Shown: positions 15,931-25,078, numbered from the stretch's first letter. The stretch: DNA of 64,000 bases from Thermosphaera sp. (GCA_038827615.1 JAWBNK010000001.1:186290-250289); one strand, 5' to 3'. Notes: generated by a model from the sequence alone, not told the origin. Program-made: numbers and translations.

Positions 15931-16295
15931 TTCCCAACCACCTCCTTTCTCTCGAGCTTATCCTCCACTACGACCGGTTTAGCTTCACCAGACTTGTACG
16001 AAGACCTGGCTAGTGCATGGGTGCCGGATGGAACGCCGACTGCAATAATCGCCGCTGATATTAAACTCACGCCTGCGAATGATAACTTGACTTGTAGATC
16101 AACGTCTAATCCCAGCGCAACTAACGCTAAGCCTATGAGAGGGTAGAATCCTCCCCCTATGGCTCCTATGGTCGCCGCGTGCAGTCTAGTGTAGAAGTCT
16201 TTAAACTTGAAGAATCCTATTGCTGCAATTATGTCGAGCACGCCACCGATGATGGTTAGGGTAACTCCTAGGTAAAACAACAGGGCGTCTATCAC
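15927..16295 (-). CDS. MnhG/MrpG (MbhC)-like antiporter subunit
   Basis: A 122-residue protein. Three helices with the family motif GFFKFKDFYTRLHAATIGAIGG between the first two. The start chosen is the GTG at 16295, which overlaps the upstream TGA (GTGA) and has GGTGGTGGGA before it; the longer reading to 16352 lies within the upstream gene. The charged 30-residue tail after the last helix is longer than in many MrpG proteins. Confidence 0.87.
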   Translation of the reverse strand: MIDALLFYLGVTLTIIGGVLDIIAAIGFFKFKDFYTRLHAATIGAIGGGFYPLIGLALVALGLDVDLQVKLSFAGVSLISAAIIAVGVPSGTHALARSSYKSGEAKPVVVEDKLERKEVVGK

Positions 16296-16570
16296 TTCCC
16301 ACCACCCTTCTCCAAGTACCTTGCAACGATCAAGTCTAAGATGAAAATCCATGTGGCCAGAGGTATGACGCCTATGAGAAGGAATGTTGACCTATAGTAA
16401 TATGCTATGAGAACTAAGATCACTAATAGGTCGACTGTTAAAGCGTCAACGGCTAGCGTTGCGTCAGCAATATTTTTCGAGGTGAAGACCCTGATGGAGT
16501 AAATTATCATCGCTATCGTAAACAAGGCTATGAGTCCTGGAATAAGATTCTCGAGCATGATGGGGCTCAC
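16292..16570 (-). CDS. MnhF/MrpF (MbhB)-like antiporter subunit
   Basis: A 92-residue protein with three hydrophobic helices and the MrpF motif NIADATLAVDALTVDLLVILV, where the conserved Asp lies within the membrane. GTG start at 16570 through a GTGA overlap with the ferredoxin-like gene. Its job is to form part of the ion-translocating membrane module. Confidence 0.88.
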   Translation of the reverse strand: MSPIMLENLIPGLIALFTIAMIIYSIRVFTSKNIADATLAVDALTVDLLVILVLIAYYYRSTFLLIGVIPLATWIFILDLIVARYLEKGGGK

Positions 16571-17019
16571 GAGGACTCACCTCCAACGGGATATGGCTTC
16601 ATGAAGTCGTTCTTGCTGACTGTTGGCTCCCCAACGGGTTTGGCGAGGTCGGAGGGTTGCTTCAAGGTCTTAGCCTTATCCAGAGTAAATAACTCGAACC
16701 CGGTTACATTCGTCATCGACAATGCTCCAAAGGGACAATATTCTACACACAGCGCGCAGAAAGTACATTTACTGTGATCTATCCTGGGGAATCTGGATCT
16801 TGGATTCTGAGGCCACTTGCCATCGACGACCACCATGTCGATGCAAGCCGCGGGGCAAACCTGCTGGCACATAGAGCACCCGGTGCACTTGTTCATATCT
16901 AAGACGTGCGCTCCCCGTAGAGATTTAGTCTTAAACGGGCTCTCCCTCTCAGGGACAAGCCGAGTATAGGGCTTACGAGTCAAGTACTTTAGGGATTTAA
17001 TGATTGTTGAGAGAACCAT
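16567..17019 (-). CDS. NuoI/MbhN-like 2[4Fe-4S] ferredoxin subunit
   Basis: A 150-residue iron-sulfur protein. Two cluster motifs are visible: CTGCSMCQQVCPAAC near residues 42-56 and CTFCALCVEYCP near 86-97. It would pass electrons from ferredoxin toward the NuoB-type subunit. It starts 7 bases after the NuoD-like gene. The C-terminal 40 residues have no cluster motif. Confidence 0.92.
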   Translation of the reverse strand: MVLSTIIKSLKYLTRKPYTRLVPERESPFKTKSLRGAHVLDMNKCTGCSMCQQVCPAACIDMVVVDGKWPQNPRSRFPRIDHSKCTFCALCVEYCPFGALSMTNVTGFELFTLDKAKTLKQPSDLAKPVGEPTVSKNDFMKPYPVGGESS

Positions 17020-17025
17020 AAGGCA

Positions 17026-18132
17026 TCACCTGTCTAAATCGGGTGGGCATGGATCCAAGGATGCCAGGATGACCGGGAAGTCAGCAATAGTCACCTCCTC
17101 TTTTTCAAGTATTCTGTTCACAGCAGTAGTCAATAACGGCATCGACATGCTTCTGAGCCTAACCCTGTATGGTTTTCTCCCTCCATTGCTGATCACATGA
17201 ATCATGTACTCCCCTCTCGCGCTTTCCACTCTTGCAACCCCCTCTCCCACTGGGGCTGACAACGGTACTTTAACGCGGAATGGGTTGTCAAGGCGCAATT
17301 CTTCAACAGCTTGTTTAACTATCTTCAAACTCTCTGAGACTTCTCTTAGGCGGACTAGGGACCTGTCGAAGGCGTCGCCGGATTCGCCGGTCGGAATGTT
17401 GAATTTCACCCTATCGTATGCTAGATAGGGCGCGCTCCTCCTTAGGTCGTAGGCGAGCCCAGCGCCCCTCAGGCTTGGACCCGTAACTCCTAACTCTAAG
17501 GCCTCCTTAGAGGTGAGCCTGCCGATATCCTTGGTGCGAGCGCGGAATATTTTATTACCGATTAGTGCTTTCTCAAAATCCCGTGCAACCTCTTCGATGT
17601 AGTCTACAAGTTTAAGGACGTCATCCTTAAAGCCCTCGGGAGGCTTAAACCTTACTCCTCCGGGGACGCTCAAGTTGTGGTAGACCCTATGGCCGGAGAT
17701 CCTTGCAAACCACTTCAGGATTTCTTCCCTAGCTGTGACAGCCCAGTAAGCAGGGGTCCTCAGCCCTACACTACCGCCCATGAAGTGACCCCAGAACAAG
17801 TGCGAGGCTATTCTTCCCAGTTCGCACTGTATCACTCGCATCCACTTAGCATTTTCAGGTATCTCAGCCTTGAATATCCTTTCAACGCTGAGCGCGTAGG
17901 CTACCTCCAAGTGATCGGGGTCTTCTACGCAGAACCTGTAGCTTAAAGTAACGTTCATCTCCCAGGTCCTGTTCTCCATCATTTTCTCGAATCCTCTGTG
18001 CAGGAATCCTGGTACAGCTTCAGCCTTCACCACCCTGTCTCCGTCGAGCAGGAGTTTAAATGCTATATTCCCGGGGACGCCCGGGTGCTGGGGGCCGAAG
18101 TAGACACTAGTGTATTTGCCGCTATCTCCCAT
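17026..18132 (-). CDS. NuoD/MbxL-like catalytic subunit with CxxD sites
   Basis: A 368-residue homologue of the NiFe-hydrogenase large subunit/NuoD. The opening YFGPQHPG and PGFLHRGFEKMMENRTW are family-typical. Where NiFe hydrogenases have two CxxC pairs, this protein has C68-V-E-D71 and, near the C-terminus, DPCPPDLDR, so each pair has one Cys and an Asp. It therefore should not bind a hydrogenase-type NiFe centre, which points to Mbx/Mbs (sulfane sulfur reduction) rather than Mbh. ATG at 18132 is preferred because GGAGG lies 7 bases upstream; ATG at 18147 is the alternative. It overlaps the NuoBC gene. Confidence 0.9.
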   Translation of the reverse strand: MGDSGKYTSVYFGPQHPGVPGNIAFKLLLDGDRVVKAEAVPGFLHRGFEKMMENRTWEMNVTLSYRFCVEDPDHLEVAYALSVERIFKAEIPENAKWMRVIQCELGRIASHLFWGHFMGGSVGLRTPAYWAVTAREEILKWFARISGHRVYHNLSVPGGVRFKPPEGFKDDVLKLVDYIEEVARDFEKALIGNKIFRARTKDIGRLTSKEALELGVTGPSLRGAGLAYDLRRSAPYLAYDRVKFNIPTGESGDAFDRSLVRLREVSESLKIVKQAVEELRLDNPFRVKVPLSAPVGEGVARVESARGEYMIHVISNGGRKPYRVRLRSMSMPLLTTAVNRILEKEEVTIADFPVILASLDPCPPDLDR

Positions 18133-19138
18133 ACCTATATCCTCCATACATTGTTTTCACCACGAAGGAAACGGTGTCTACATCCTTCCTAAGCGGCGGG
18201 GGGCCCTCCCAGTTATCCTTTAGAATCCACTTGGATAGATCGGGGTGTCCGTTGAACCTTACTCCCATCATCTCGTGGACTTCTTTCTCAATGAAGAATG
18301 CTAGAGGGTGAATATCGTGAATACTGTCGATGATGGGGTTGAAGCGGTCTACGAATGTTTTGACCCATTTTTGCCACCCGTTGCCCGGGTTTTCCAGGAT
18401 GTAGTATAGCTCTATCACACCTTTATCCGGATAGTCGACGGCATCTATGTTTACGAGCAGAACGTAGCCATCCTGCTTCAGCCTAGCGATCGAATCTCTG
18501 ATTACTGATGCCTCAGTGCTTGTCTTGCAGATCTTCAATTGCTCGTCAGTCTCAAAGCACTCTGGAAATGTCGGCTTAAACTCGTAGTTACTCAAGGGTT
18601 TCGAGGCTTTAAGGGATTGCTCATATTCATCCTTGAACCTTCTCTCCAGCTCCTCGTAGTACTTGATTTTATCGAAAGCATCCGGCTTAACCCTGGATAA
18701 ATGCTTCTCAAGGGGGGTACTCGACAGCTTAGTCCTCAGGTGTTTCAGCAGGCTGAGGTAGTCGTCAGGCATGGGCATGCAGCCAGGTACCCAACCCTCT
18801 ACCTCGACGAAATCATCCAACCTCTTGTAGGTTGCATAACTATCCCAGTATAAACCCCCGGTTGCAGTGCAGTTGCATCCCGCTGCCACGAGCTTGGGTT
18901 CAGGGACTTGCATATACATGTTGAGAAACAGCTTCACCGTCTTCTTAGTTAAATACCCCATTCCAACGTATAGGTCGCTTTGCCTGGGGGTTGGAGCGGG
19001 CATGTAGCCGTATCTCTCCCAGTCGACGGGCGACATGACGAGCGGCGGGAACTCTACGGCACCACAGGCTGAGCAGTAATGTATCATCCATAAGCTCCTG
19101 CTCCTGGCCCACTGCGAGATTTTATCGAGAGCTACCAT
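18122..19138 (-). CDS. NuoB-NuoC fusion (MbxJ + MbxK-like) subunit
   Basis: A 338-residue protein made of two domains that are separate in Pyrococcus. Residues 1-150 are NuoB-like with the [4Fe-4S] ligands in HYCSACG, AAGCNCTATGG and VPGCMP. Residues about 220-338 are NuoC-like, with HDIHPLAFFIEKEVHEMMGVRFNGHPD, the classical 30 kDa signature. The ATG at 19138 starts 4 bases after the stop of the NuoN-like gene; an upstream reading lies inside that gene. It relays electrons to the NuoD-like subunit. Confidence 0.92.
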   Translation of the reverse strand: MVALDKISQWARSRSLWMIHYCSACGAVEFPPLVMSPVDWERYGYMPAPTPRQSDLYVGMGYLTKKTVKLFLNMYMQVPEPKLVAAGCNCTATGGLYWDSYATYKRLDDFVEVEGWVPGCMPMPDDYLSLLKHLRTKLSSTPLEKHLSRVKPDAFDKIKYYEELERRFKDEYEQSLKASKPLSNYEFKPTFPECFETDEQLKICKTSTEASVIRDSIARLKQDGYVLLVNIDAVDYPDKGVIELYYILENPGNGWQKWVKTFVDRFNPIIDSIHDIHPLAFFIEKEVHEMMGVRFNGHPDLSKWILKDNWEGPPPLRKDVDTVSFVVKTMYGGYRYGR

Positions 19139-19142
19139 GGTT

Positions 19143-20681
19143 TCACCCTTTAAACAAAGCTTGAAGCACGCTTTCAACGTAGGCATCTCTCGCATCGATG
19201 AGCATGCTTGAAGCAGGCTCCACAATCCCGGCTTGAACAAGCGGGTAAGCCAGTCCCAGGATCACGGTCAACCCAGCTAGAACAAGCACGTATGCTTTGA
19301 GAACTCTACCCGGCCCCCTCACCGTTGCTGACCGGGGCGTCAGCATTGTGGTAGCTATCACCTTTAAGAAGGAAGCGAGTGCTAGCCCCGAGCCGGCGAG
19401 AGCGGTAACGAGGGCTAGCGCATCCACCGGGTTATAGACTACAGTGTTCAATAAACCCATATAAAGCTGTAGTTTGGCGGCGAAGAGAATTGTAGGCGGG
19501 ATGCCTATCACAGCGGAGGCGCTGGTTAAAAGTCCTACTTGAAGTATTCTAGACGACCTGAAGACTCCTTGAAGGCTCTCAAGCTTGTCGTCTCCCGCCT
19601 CCTCCCTAGCCCATCCTGCCAGGAGGAATAACAGTGGTTTAACGATCATGTGGGCTGCTATGTAGAAATAGGCAACCGATACTCCAAGGGGTCCGAGGGA
19701 CAGTGCGACTGCTACGTAGCCCGAGTCGAGAATGACACTATAGGAAACTATTTCTCCAAGCCTCTTAGAGTAAACCATTCCCAAGCCTCCAACCAGTATC
19801 GTGAGAATCCCCAGCGTCTTCAAAGCGTTTGAAACTGGTTCTGGGAAGCCGTTTGATACAGTGTAGAATATTCTCATTAAGGCGTAGTACGCGACTCCCT
19901 CGGATGCCCCGGCCAGTAGCGACGACACCACTGGGTGTGCCGACGAGTAAGCTCCTGGAAGCCAGAAGTGGAGGGGGACTAGGGCTTCATCTATCACGAG
20001 GCCCCAGAAGAGGATGATGAAGAAACCCGTGATCGCTAACGAGGGGTTTAGCGAGTAGCCACTGTACCCTGTTTCTACCCCGTTGAAAACCGCAGCCAAG
20101 TGGCCAATGTTGAGAGTCCCTGTAGCAAAATACACTAGGACTACCCCGGCGAAGAAGATCAAACCTCCAGCTCCAGCGACGACAATGTACTTGAACACTG
20201 CAATAAAAGCCCTCCCCGTCCTAGACATCGCTATTAACCCGTATGCTGAAACCAGCATTACCTCCATCATGACGAACATGTTGAAGAGGTCTCCCGTTAA
20301 AACTATCCCGAGGAGCCCTGACTCAAGCCCGAGGTAGAGTGCGAGGAAATACTCATCAACCCCGATCCTGAAGACACGTGTTAGAGGGAAAAACGCGAGA
20401 AAAATCGCTGAAACCAGCACGGCGAGAGTAGAGGAGAAGGCGTCTACAACATAGGATATTCCAATAGGGGGTGGGAACCCGCCTATCGTGTAAATCAACA
20501 CCTTGTTTTTAACAGTTTCAAAGTGAATTAGCAGTGCCGTGAAGAAGGATGAAGACAGGAGCACGAGTGAAACGGCTTGAGCCAGTGGTCTCGGAAGTTT
20601 TAAAGCCTTCATAAAAACGATTATGAAGGCTCCAGTCGCAAGCAAGTACGGGGTTAAAGCTGTTAAAAACTCGTGTCCCAT
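19143..20681 (-). CDS. NuoN/MrpD (MbxH)-like proton-pumping antiporter subunit
   Basis: A 512-residue integral membrane protein with about 14 helices. Conserved features are GLESGLLGIVLTGDLFNMFVMMEVMLVSAYGL-type helix 5 with its buried Glu, the lysine-bearing FKYIVVAGAGG, the broken helix around LVPLHFWLPGAYSSAHP, and LLAGASEGVAYYALMR. It is the first gene of the operon, and the 150-base gap before it has TATA-like TTTAAACCC (20715-20723). Only one such subunit is present, whereas Pyrococcus mbx has two. Confidence 0.92.
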   Translation of the reverse strand: MGHEFLTALTPYLLATGAFIIVFMKALKLPRPLAQAVSLVLLSSSFFTALLIHFETVKNKVLIYTIGGFPPPIGISYVVDAFSSTLAVLVSAIFLAFFPLTRVFRIGVDEYFLALYLGLESGLLGIVLTGDLFNMFVMMEVMLVSAYGLIAMSRTGRAFIAVFKYIVVAGAGGLIFFAGVVLVYFATGTLNIGHLAAVFNGVETGYSGYSLNPSLAITGFFIILFWGLVIDEALVPLHFWLPGAYSSAHPVVSSLLAGASEGVAYYALMRIFYTVSNGFPEPVSNALKTLGILTILVGGLGMVYSKRLGEIVSYSVILDSGYVAVALSLGPLGVSVAYFYIAAHMIVKPLLFLLAGWAREEAGDDKLESLQGVFRSSRILQVGLLTSASAVIGIPPTILFAAKLQLYMGLLNTVVYNPVDALALVTALAGSGLALASFLKVIATTMLTPRSATVRGPGRVLKAYVLVLAGLTVILGLAYPLVQAGIVEPASSMLIDARDAYVESVLQALFKG

Positions 20682-20833
20682 ATGTTAGATTCACCTAACC
20701 TAACAATAATAGGAGTTTAAACCCGGGTATATAAATCATTTCATCATCAATCCTCGGCGGTGCTCGGCCTTCATTAAACGTGGAGGATAAGCTTTAATTT
20801 GGAGCAAACCTTATTCTTCTTACTAGTCGAAAA

Positions 20834-20908
20834 GGGGCCGTAGTCTAGCCTGGCTAGGATGCGGGGCTTGGGCCCCCGTGACCCGGGGTTCAAATCCCCG
20901 CGGCCCCA
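20834..20908 (+). tRNA. tRNA-Pro (anticodon TGG)
   Basis: Acceptor GGGGCCG pairs with CGGCCCC, with A20908 as discriminator. The anticodon stem CGGGG/CCCCG encloses CTTGGGC (anticodon TGG). The T-arm is CGGGGTTCAAATCCCCG. TATA-like TTTAATTTGG lies about 40 bases upstream. No intron. Confidence 0.94.
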
Positions 20909-21246
20909 TAAGACTTGGACACATGCCGTATATGTGTAAACTCTCCTTCACAGCTTGATCAAACCTGGGACGCTGTTTTCAACGCTTTCAAACAAGTCTC
21001 CCCGAAATGTTCATCACGGGAGGAAGCTGGGACTAATAGCGATTTCATTGATTGTGTTTTGATCAAAACCTCTATAGCCTCAGCTACTGGCGGACACTGG
21101 GGTGGCGAGGAGCAGGCACTATTGCTTTTCCGAGGGTTTCGAACACCGGGCTCCTTGAACCCTTCAACAGTATATGTTAACACCTGTAAGGAGCGAACGT
21201 TTTGGGAAGATGATGAAAACCGTGTTTAAAGCTTGGGCGAAGAATG
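20909..21246. other. Gap without a convincing gene
   Basis: This 338-base stretch lies between tRNA-Pro and L40e. Open readings on both strands overlap one another, lack domains and lack ribosome-binding sites. A box-C-like ATGATGA near 21209-21216 has no matching CTGA. Nothing is called. Confidence 0.5.
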
Positions 21247-21423
21247 TTAGGCTGCCTTGGTCGCAGTCCTCACGGCTTTCTTCGGCCTTAAAGTGCCTTT
21301 CGACTTGCATCTCCTGCACTTTGTTGCTCCGGGCGGGTTTAGGGCTCCGCATTTTCTACATACCGTTTTATTCAACACCCGGGCCTGCACTATTCTCAAT
21401 AATTCTGGGTCGTTTATCGGCAT
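21247..21423 (-). CDS. rpl40e: Ribosomal protein eL40 (L40e)
   Basis: A 58-residue zinc-ribbon ribosomal protein of the large subunit. It starts [19 protein letters not shown], has the zinc ligands in [19 protein letters not shown], and a basic C-terminus [14 protein letters not shown]. The size and both CxxC knuckles fit the family exactly. The ATG at 21423 has AAGGTGAGC upstream, and a TATA-like ATTTTTAAG lies at 21460-21468 on that strand. It is monocistronic. Confidence 0.95.
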   Translation of the reverse strand: MPINDPELLRIVQARVLNKTVCRKCGALNPPGATKCRRCKSKGTLRPKKAVRTATKAA

Positions 21424-21475
21424 GAGCGCTCACCTTTCTCAACCAATAGTGTTGGGTGCTTAAAAATATTGTAGT

Positions 21476-22033
21476 TTAGATTGTTAGTCCTATGCTCCTG
21501 AGCCTCTCTCTCATCGACTTGTCCTCGTATTCGGGGAATAATCTTAGAGCATCTTCAACGAGCTTCTTGCTGAACCCTTTTCCGCCCAGCTCCTTGAGGT
21601 ATCTTCTAAGCTTATCGAGGTCTACGCCCTGCCTAGCTTTCAACACGAAGTAGTGTTCGGGGCGGAGGGCTCTTACCCTGATGTCTCCAAGGCTTATCTC
21701 GACCGCGGATTCCAACAGTTCTTGGGGGATTTCGACATCCATGAAGTTCTCGTAGAGCTCTATCTCCACGCTCTCTCCGTCAACGTGTGCAATGATCTTA
21801 GGGGTTCCGAGCTCGGTTAGCGCTACCTCCCACGAATGTTTCTCAGCTAGCCCGTTGTAGAAGTCCTGCTCTGTCAAGGGACTGGGGTTCTCGACGAACA
21901 AGTCTACATCTCCCTCCAACACTTCACGACCCAGCTCCAGCTGCACCACCGTGTCACCTATTACTATGAACTCCACGCCTTCTTCGATGAGTTTTTTCAA
22001 AACCTCGGCGAGCTTTTCCGCTCTGAATCTCAT
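21476..22033 (-). CDS. Nucleotidyltransferase-superfamily protein
   Basis: A 185-residue protein of the pol-beta-like nucleotidyltransferase superfamily. VIGDTVVQLELGREVLEGDVDLFVE contains the metal-binding Asp pair D42 and D44 after a G(D) helix turn, and a third acidic position is likely in ESVEIELYE. The C-terminal RALRPEHYFVLKARQGVDLDKLR resembles the helical part of MNT/DUF6036-like enzymes. No HEPN partner is adjacent. The substrate is unknown. It diverges from endonuclease V with a 72-base gap. Confidence 0.75.
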   Translation of the reverse strand: MRFRAEKLAEVLKKLIEEGVEFIVIGDTVVQLELGREVLEGDVDLFVENPSPLTEQDFYNGLAEKHSWEVALTELGTPKIIAHVDGESVEIELYENFMDVEIPQELLESAVEISLGDIRVRALRPEHYFVLKARQGVDLDKLRRYLKELGGKGFSKKLVEDALRLFPEYEDKSMRERLRSIGLTI

Positions 22034-22105
22034 GGTTGAATCACACTTGGATGCATGTTTTAATTAAACCTTGAAGGCTATTAAACAGAGTGGCGGGGCT
22101 GAGGC

Positions 22106-22753
22106 GTGCTGTTCAGCTACGAGAGAGCTGTGAGAGCTCAGCGAATCCTCGGCGAGAGGGTCTTGCGCGAGGTCGACAGTTTTCCGAGAATCGATTTCTC
22201 CACTGTAAGGTACGTAGGCGGCTTCGACTCCTCGTTCAAGAATGGACTGCAGGTCGCCGTTGGAGTCGTATACGATGTCTTGAATGATGAAGTAGTCGAG
22301 GAGAGAGTTGTTGTCAAGAAACCCGTAATCCCATATATCCCGGGGCTTCTCGCGTTCAGAGAGCTCCCGGGCTACTTATCGGTCTACACGGGTCTAAGCT
22401 TGAAGCCGGACGTTCTCATAGCCGATGGTCACGGCTTAACGCATCCCAGGGGCTTCGGCATAGCAACTCATTTAGGCGTAGTCCTGGGGAAGCCGAGCAT
22501 AGGTGTTGCAAAAAAGCCCTTGCACGGAGAGGTGGATGGTGGGAACTATATCATCGCACACGGCAAGCGGGCGGGAAGAGTGATCGTGAGAGGACATCGG
22601 AAGATATACGTGAGCATAGGATACAATATAAGCCTGGAATCAGCCGTGGAGCTAGTTGAAAGACTCTTAAAACCCGGCAAGACCTTGCCTGAACCACTCT
22701 ACTACGCGGACAAAATATCCAAGAGCTATAATTTAAGCCTGCAAAACCAATAA
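22106..22753 (+). CDS. nfi: Endonuclease V
   Basis: A 215-residue deoxyinosine-specific repair nuclease that cuts near deaminated adenine. Metal-binding residues are D41 in GGFDSSF, E86 in LLAFRELP, and D108 in ADGHGLTHPRGFG. YVSIGYNISLESAVELV near the end is also typical. GTG start at 22106, shortly after GAGGC. It is full length. tRNA-Arg follows 11 bases after its stop. Confidence 0.92.
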   Translation: MLFSYERAVRAQRILGERVLREVDSFPRIDFSTVRYVGGFDSSFKNGLQVAVGVVYDVLNDEVVEERVVVKKPVIPYIPGLLAFRELPGYLSVYTGLSLKPDVLIADGHGLTHPRGFGIATHLGVVLGKPSIGVAKKPLHGEVDGGNYIIAHGKRAGRVIVRGHRKIYVSIGYNISLESAVELVERLLKPGKTLPEPLYYADKISKSYNLSLQNQ

Positions 22754-22764
22754 ATAATAAGCCG

Positions 22765-22839
22765 GGGCCCGTAGCCTAGCCAGGATAGGGCGCCGGCCTT
22801 CGGAGCCGGAGGACCCGGGTTCAAATCCCGGCGGGCCCG
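22765..22839 (+). tRNA. tRNA-Arg (anticodon TCG)
   Basis: Acceptor GGGCCCG pairs with CGGGCCC at 22832-22838, with discriminator G22839. The anticodon stem CCGGC/GCCGG encloses CTTCGGA (anticodon TCG). The T-arm is CGGGTTCAAATCCCG. No intron. Confidence 0.94.
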
Positions 22840-23650
22840 TTCATATCCGCTGGGGACTTAAATATCTGTGAATTCCCTCCTTTTTGTTGTGAAAAGAAGT
22901 TCATAAAACATTTTTAATTTATTGAAGATTATTAATGTTAATGGAGAGTTCAGACTTAGATAAGGTCTCGGATGAGGATAGAAAGAGCCTGTTAGAGATG
23001 CCAGGTAATGTTGGGGCTATTTTCTTTTTGATGTTTATTCGAGTTGTTGAATGCTCATTCAAATTCTTGTAAGTCATGGTTTTGATGTACGGTGAGCTTG
23101 ATGAGCTGGGTGAAAGGAAACACCGTGAATCCTGTATTGCTGTAGAGAGTTGGGTGAACTGCTGGCGATGACGAGGTCTGCTCTCGTAAGTTAGGTGAGA
23201 AAAGAATAGATCGTTGAGATGTAGACGGCGGAGGAGTGAGTAGGAATTGGCAAAAAGGCTTATGAACAGCTATATATTGAGAGACGGTCTCTGAGGATAC
23301 CTTAGAGAGGATTGCAAAAGCTTTGTAACACTTTAAGAAGCCTTTAGATAAATGTCAGGGGATAAATGGATTTTATAGTAGTAGAAAAGCCGGTTGAGTG
23401 AATCATGGTAAGGTGATAGCTTGGTCAGGAAGTGTGTTTGGCCAATCTCCTAGGACATTGACTATAAGAATGTTGTGATGCCGTACCGATGATAGGAATG
23501 CTTCGAAGAAGTCCTATGAATAAGATTTATTTTCTACCTTTAATAGTTTTCAATATGGATGGTTAATGTAATTTATTTCATGATGAACTGCTTTTTATAT
23601 CTTGAAAGATTTATAAACCGATAATTGTACAAAACATTTTCGGTGTAATA
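22840..23650. other. AT-rich stretch with decayed coding-like sequence
   Basis: About 810 bases after tRNA-Arg without an intact gene. On the plus strand there are short readings in sequence: a 43-codon one at 22941-23072 (opening MESSDLDKVSDED and ending in a hydrophobic stretch), another of about 30 codons from 23077, and a fragment near 23245-23350 broken by stops. Purine-rich coding-like bias with frequent stops suggests a degraded gene or mobile element, but no family is recognised. A tRNA 3' end next to such sequence is a common integration setting; no direct repeat of the tRNA end was found. Confidence 0.4.
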
Positions 23651-24430
23651 TTGAAAATACCTTTAGTTGCGGTTCTGACCGCGGTTATTATAATATCTAT
23701 TGCTTTAATCTATGGCTTGATGTCAGCACTACTGCCAGGAGGTCCGGTTACTTCCACTACACATACCCCCTATACGACTCCCACCATTCCGTATACAACA
23801 TCAACGACAACCTCACCACCGGTAGAGAAGTATATCGAGACGTTTGAGGAATTTATAAACTTAGTACGTCATATGAAGTGGAGGTTGAGAGATTACGATC
23901 GCGTTGACAATGAATTGAAGATAGAGCTCTTCTATTACTCCAATGAGGGAGTTGAAGTAATAGGAGGTGTGGAATACACGAGGATAGAGTTTATAGTTGA
24001 AGAAGAGAGCGGTAATACAACCGTTGTCGTATGGCTTCCAAAACAGACTGGAATCACGCCTAAGGCGATGGTCAATGGAAATGAAATACCATCATATATG
24101 ATAGAATACGTGGTAGCACAGATAGAAGGTTCGTTTATGAACTTCTTTGTCATTCCCCATCAATTCTTGACTGCAATGATACTATGGCCTAATACACCTC
24201 CAGAAGTAGGTACACTATCTTACGTATCATCAGCCCCACTATCCTATGGAAACGTTACTTTAAGTGTTGATAAGTATGTGTTCTCACCTAACCCCGACAA
24301 TCCAGACTTTGCCAATATTACTAAGGCGGATATATGGGTCTCTCTTTACAGGGACTATATGTTGTGCGTATATTTCATGATGGAGACTAGGACATCCGAA
24401 TTAACGTATGAGCTAATAGAGATAGCATGA
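23651..24430 (+). CDS. Membrane-anchored surface protein with Thr-rich stalk
   Basis: A 259-residue protein. Residues 5-28 form an uncleaved-looking signal anchor (LVAVLTAVIIISIALIYGLM). Residues 33-57 are a Thr/Pro/Ser-rich stalk likely to be glycosylated. Residues 60-259 are a globular domain of unknown family, rich in beta-strand pattern (VEYTRIEFIVEEESGNTTVVVWLP). The TTG at 23651 is the only start that keeps the anchor. It lies between two long non-coding stretches and is more AT-rich than its neighbours, which may mean recent acquisition. Confidence 0.65.
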   Translation: MKIPLVAVLTAVIIISIALIYGLMSALLPGGPVTSTTHTPYTTPTIPYTTSTTTSPPVEKYIETFEEFINLVRHMKWRLRDYDRVDNELKIELFYYSNEGVEVIGGVEYTRIEFIVEEESGNTTVVVWLPKQTGITPKAMVNGNEIPSYMIEYVVAQIEGSFMNFFVIPHQFLTAMILWPNTPPEVGTLSYVSSAPLSYGNVTLSVDKYVFSPNPDNPDFANITKADIWVSLYRDYMLCVYFMMETRTSELTYELIEIA

Positions 24431-25078
24431 ATTATACAATACAGATGTAAGATTATTTAGCAGAAGATCATTCCATTCAGTATACTTCATTCCAAATGTT
24501 GTGAGCTATCCATTCCTCCCGCTATGTTCATTGTATAAATTTATTCTCTAATAGGCCGCATACTAAGACACATTAATTTTTTCACCTATGTTGAAACTAT
24601 CTTCGCTTTCTATTGTTATAACATATTACTACTGCACGCCGCCATGATACATTCAACCACTCCTTAATACTTAATTATTGTGAAATCCATCCTACTTGTA
24701 TTAGGTCTTCGAGAAGTATTGGTATTTTTACGTGCAAAACCGGCTCCCGGGCCGACAAGATGTTTAATATGAGGCTACATTGCTAACAGAGAGGCGAAAA
24801 CAAGCTATTGCATGATGACTCTTCTCTTTCCAAAGTTGGGTAAAGTCCTGAGCACTGTTGAAGCTCTTGGTTCGCTTTCTGCTGTTCTGTATGCATGCGT
24901 CGCCTCCCCGCTCCTGCAAACTCTTCTATTCACTATTGATAAACAACCTGCAGGATCATAACGTGTAGAGACAGTGCGTGCGGATAATATGGCATAGCCG
25001 GTTTCACTGTATGTATACTTCTGTTGATCCTAGGTAAGGTTTAAATGTGGGTGACCTCTATATATACATGGTGAAATC
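24431..25078. other. AT-rich gap upstream of the tungsten oxidoreductase
   Basis: About 650 bases with no recognised gene. A 49-codon hydrophobic reading (24812-24961) lacks a ribosome-binding site and is not called. TATA-like CTATATATAC at 25058-25067 is placed to serve the oxidoreductase gene as a nearly leaderless transcript. Confidence 0.5.

Noticed and set aside
20915-21229. A 104-codon reading between tRNA-Pro and L40e
   Set aside because: Composition unlike coding sequence, no motif, overlaps other random readings.
24812-24961. A 49-codon hydrophobic reading opening with ATGATG, also a box C-like sequence
   Set aside because: No ribosome-binding site or promoter; the next CTGA is 29 nt away with no inner boxes, so neither protein nor C/D RNA is supported.
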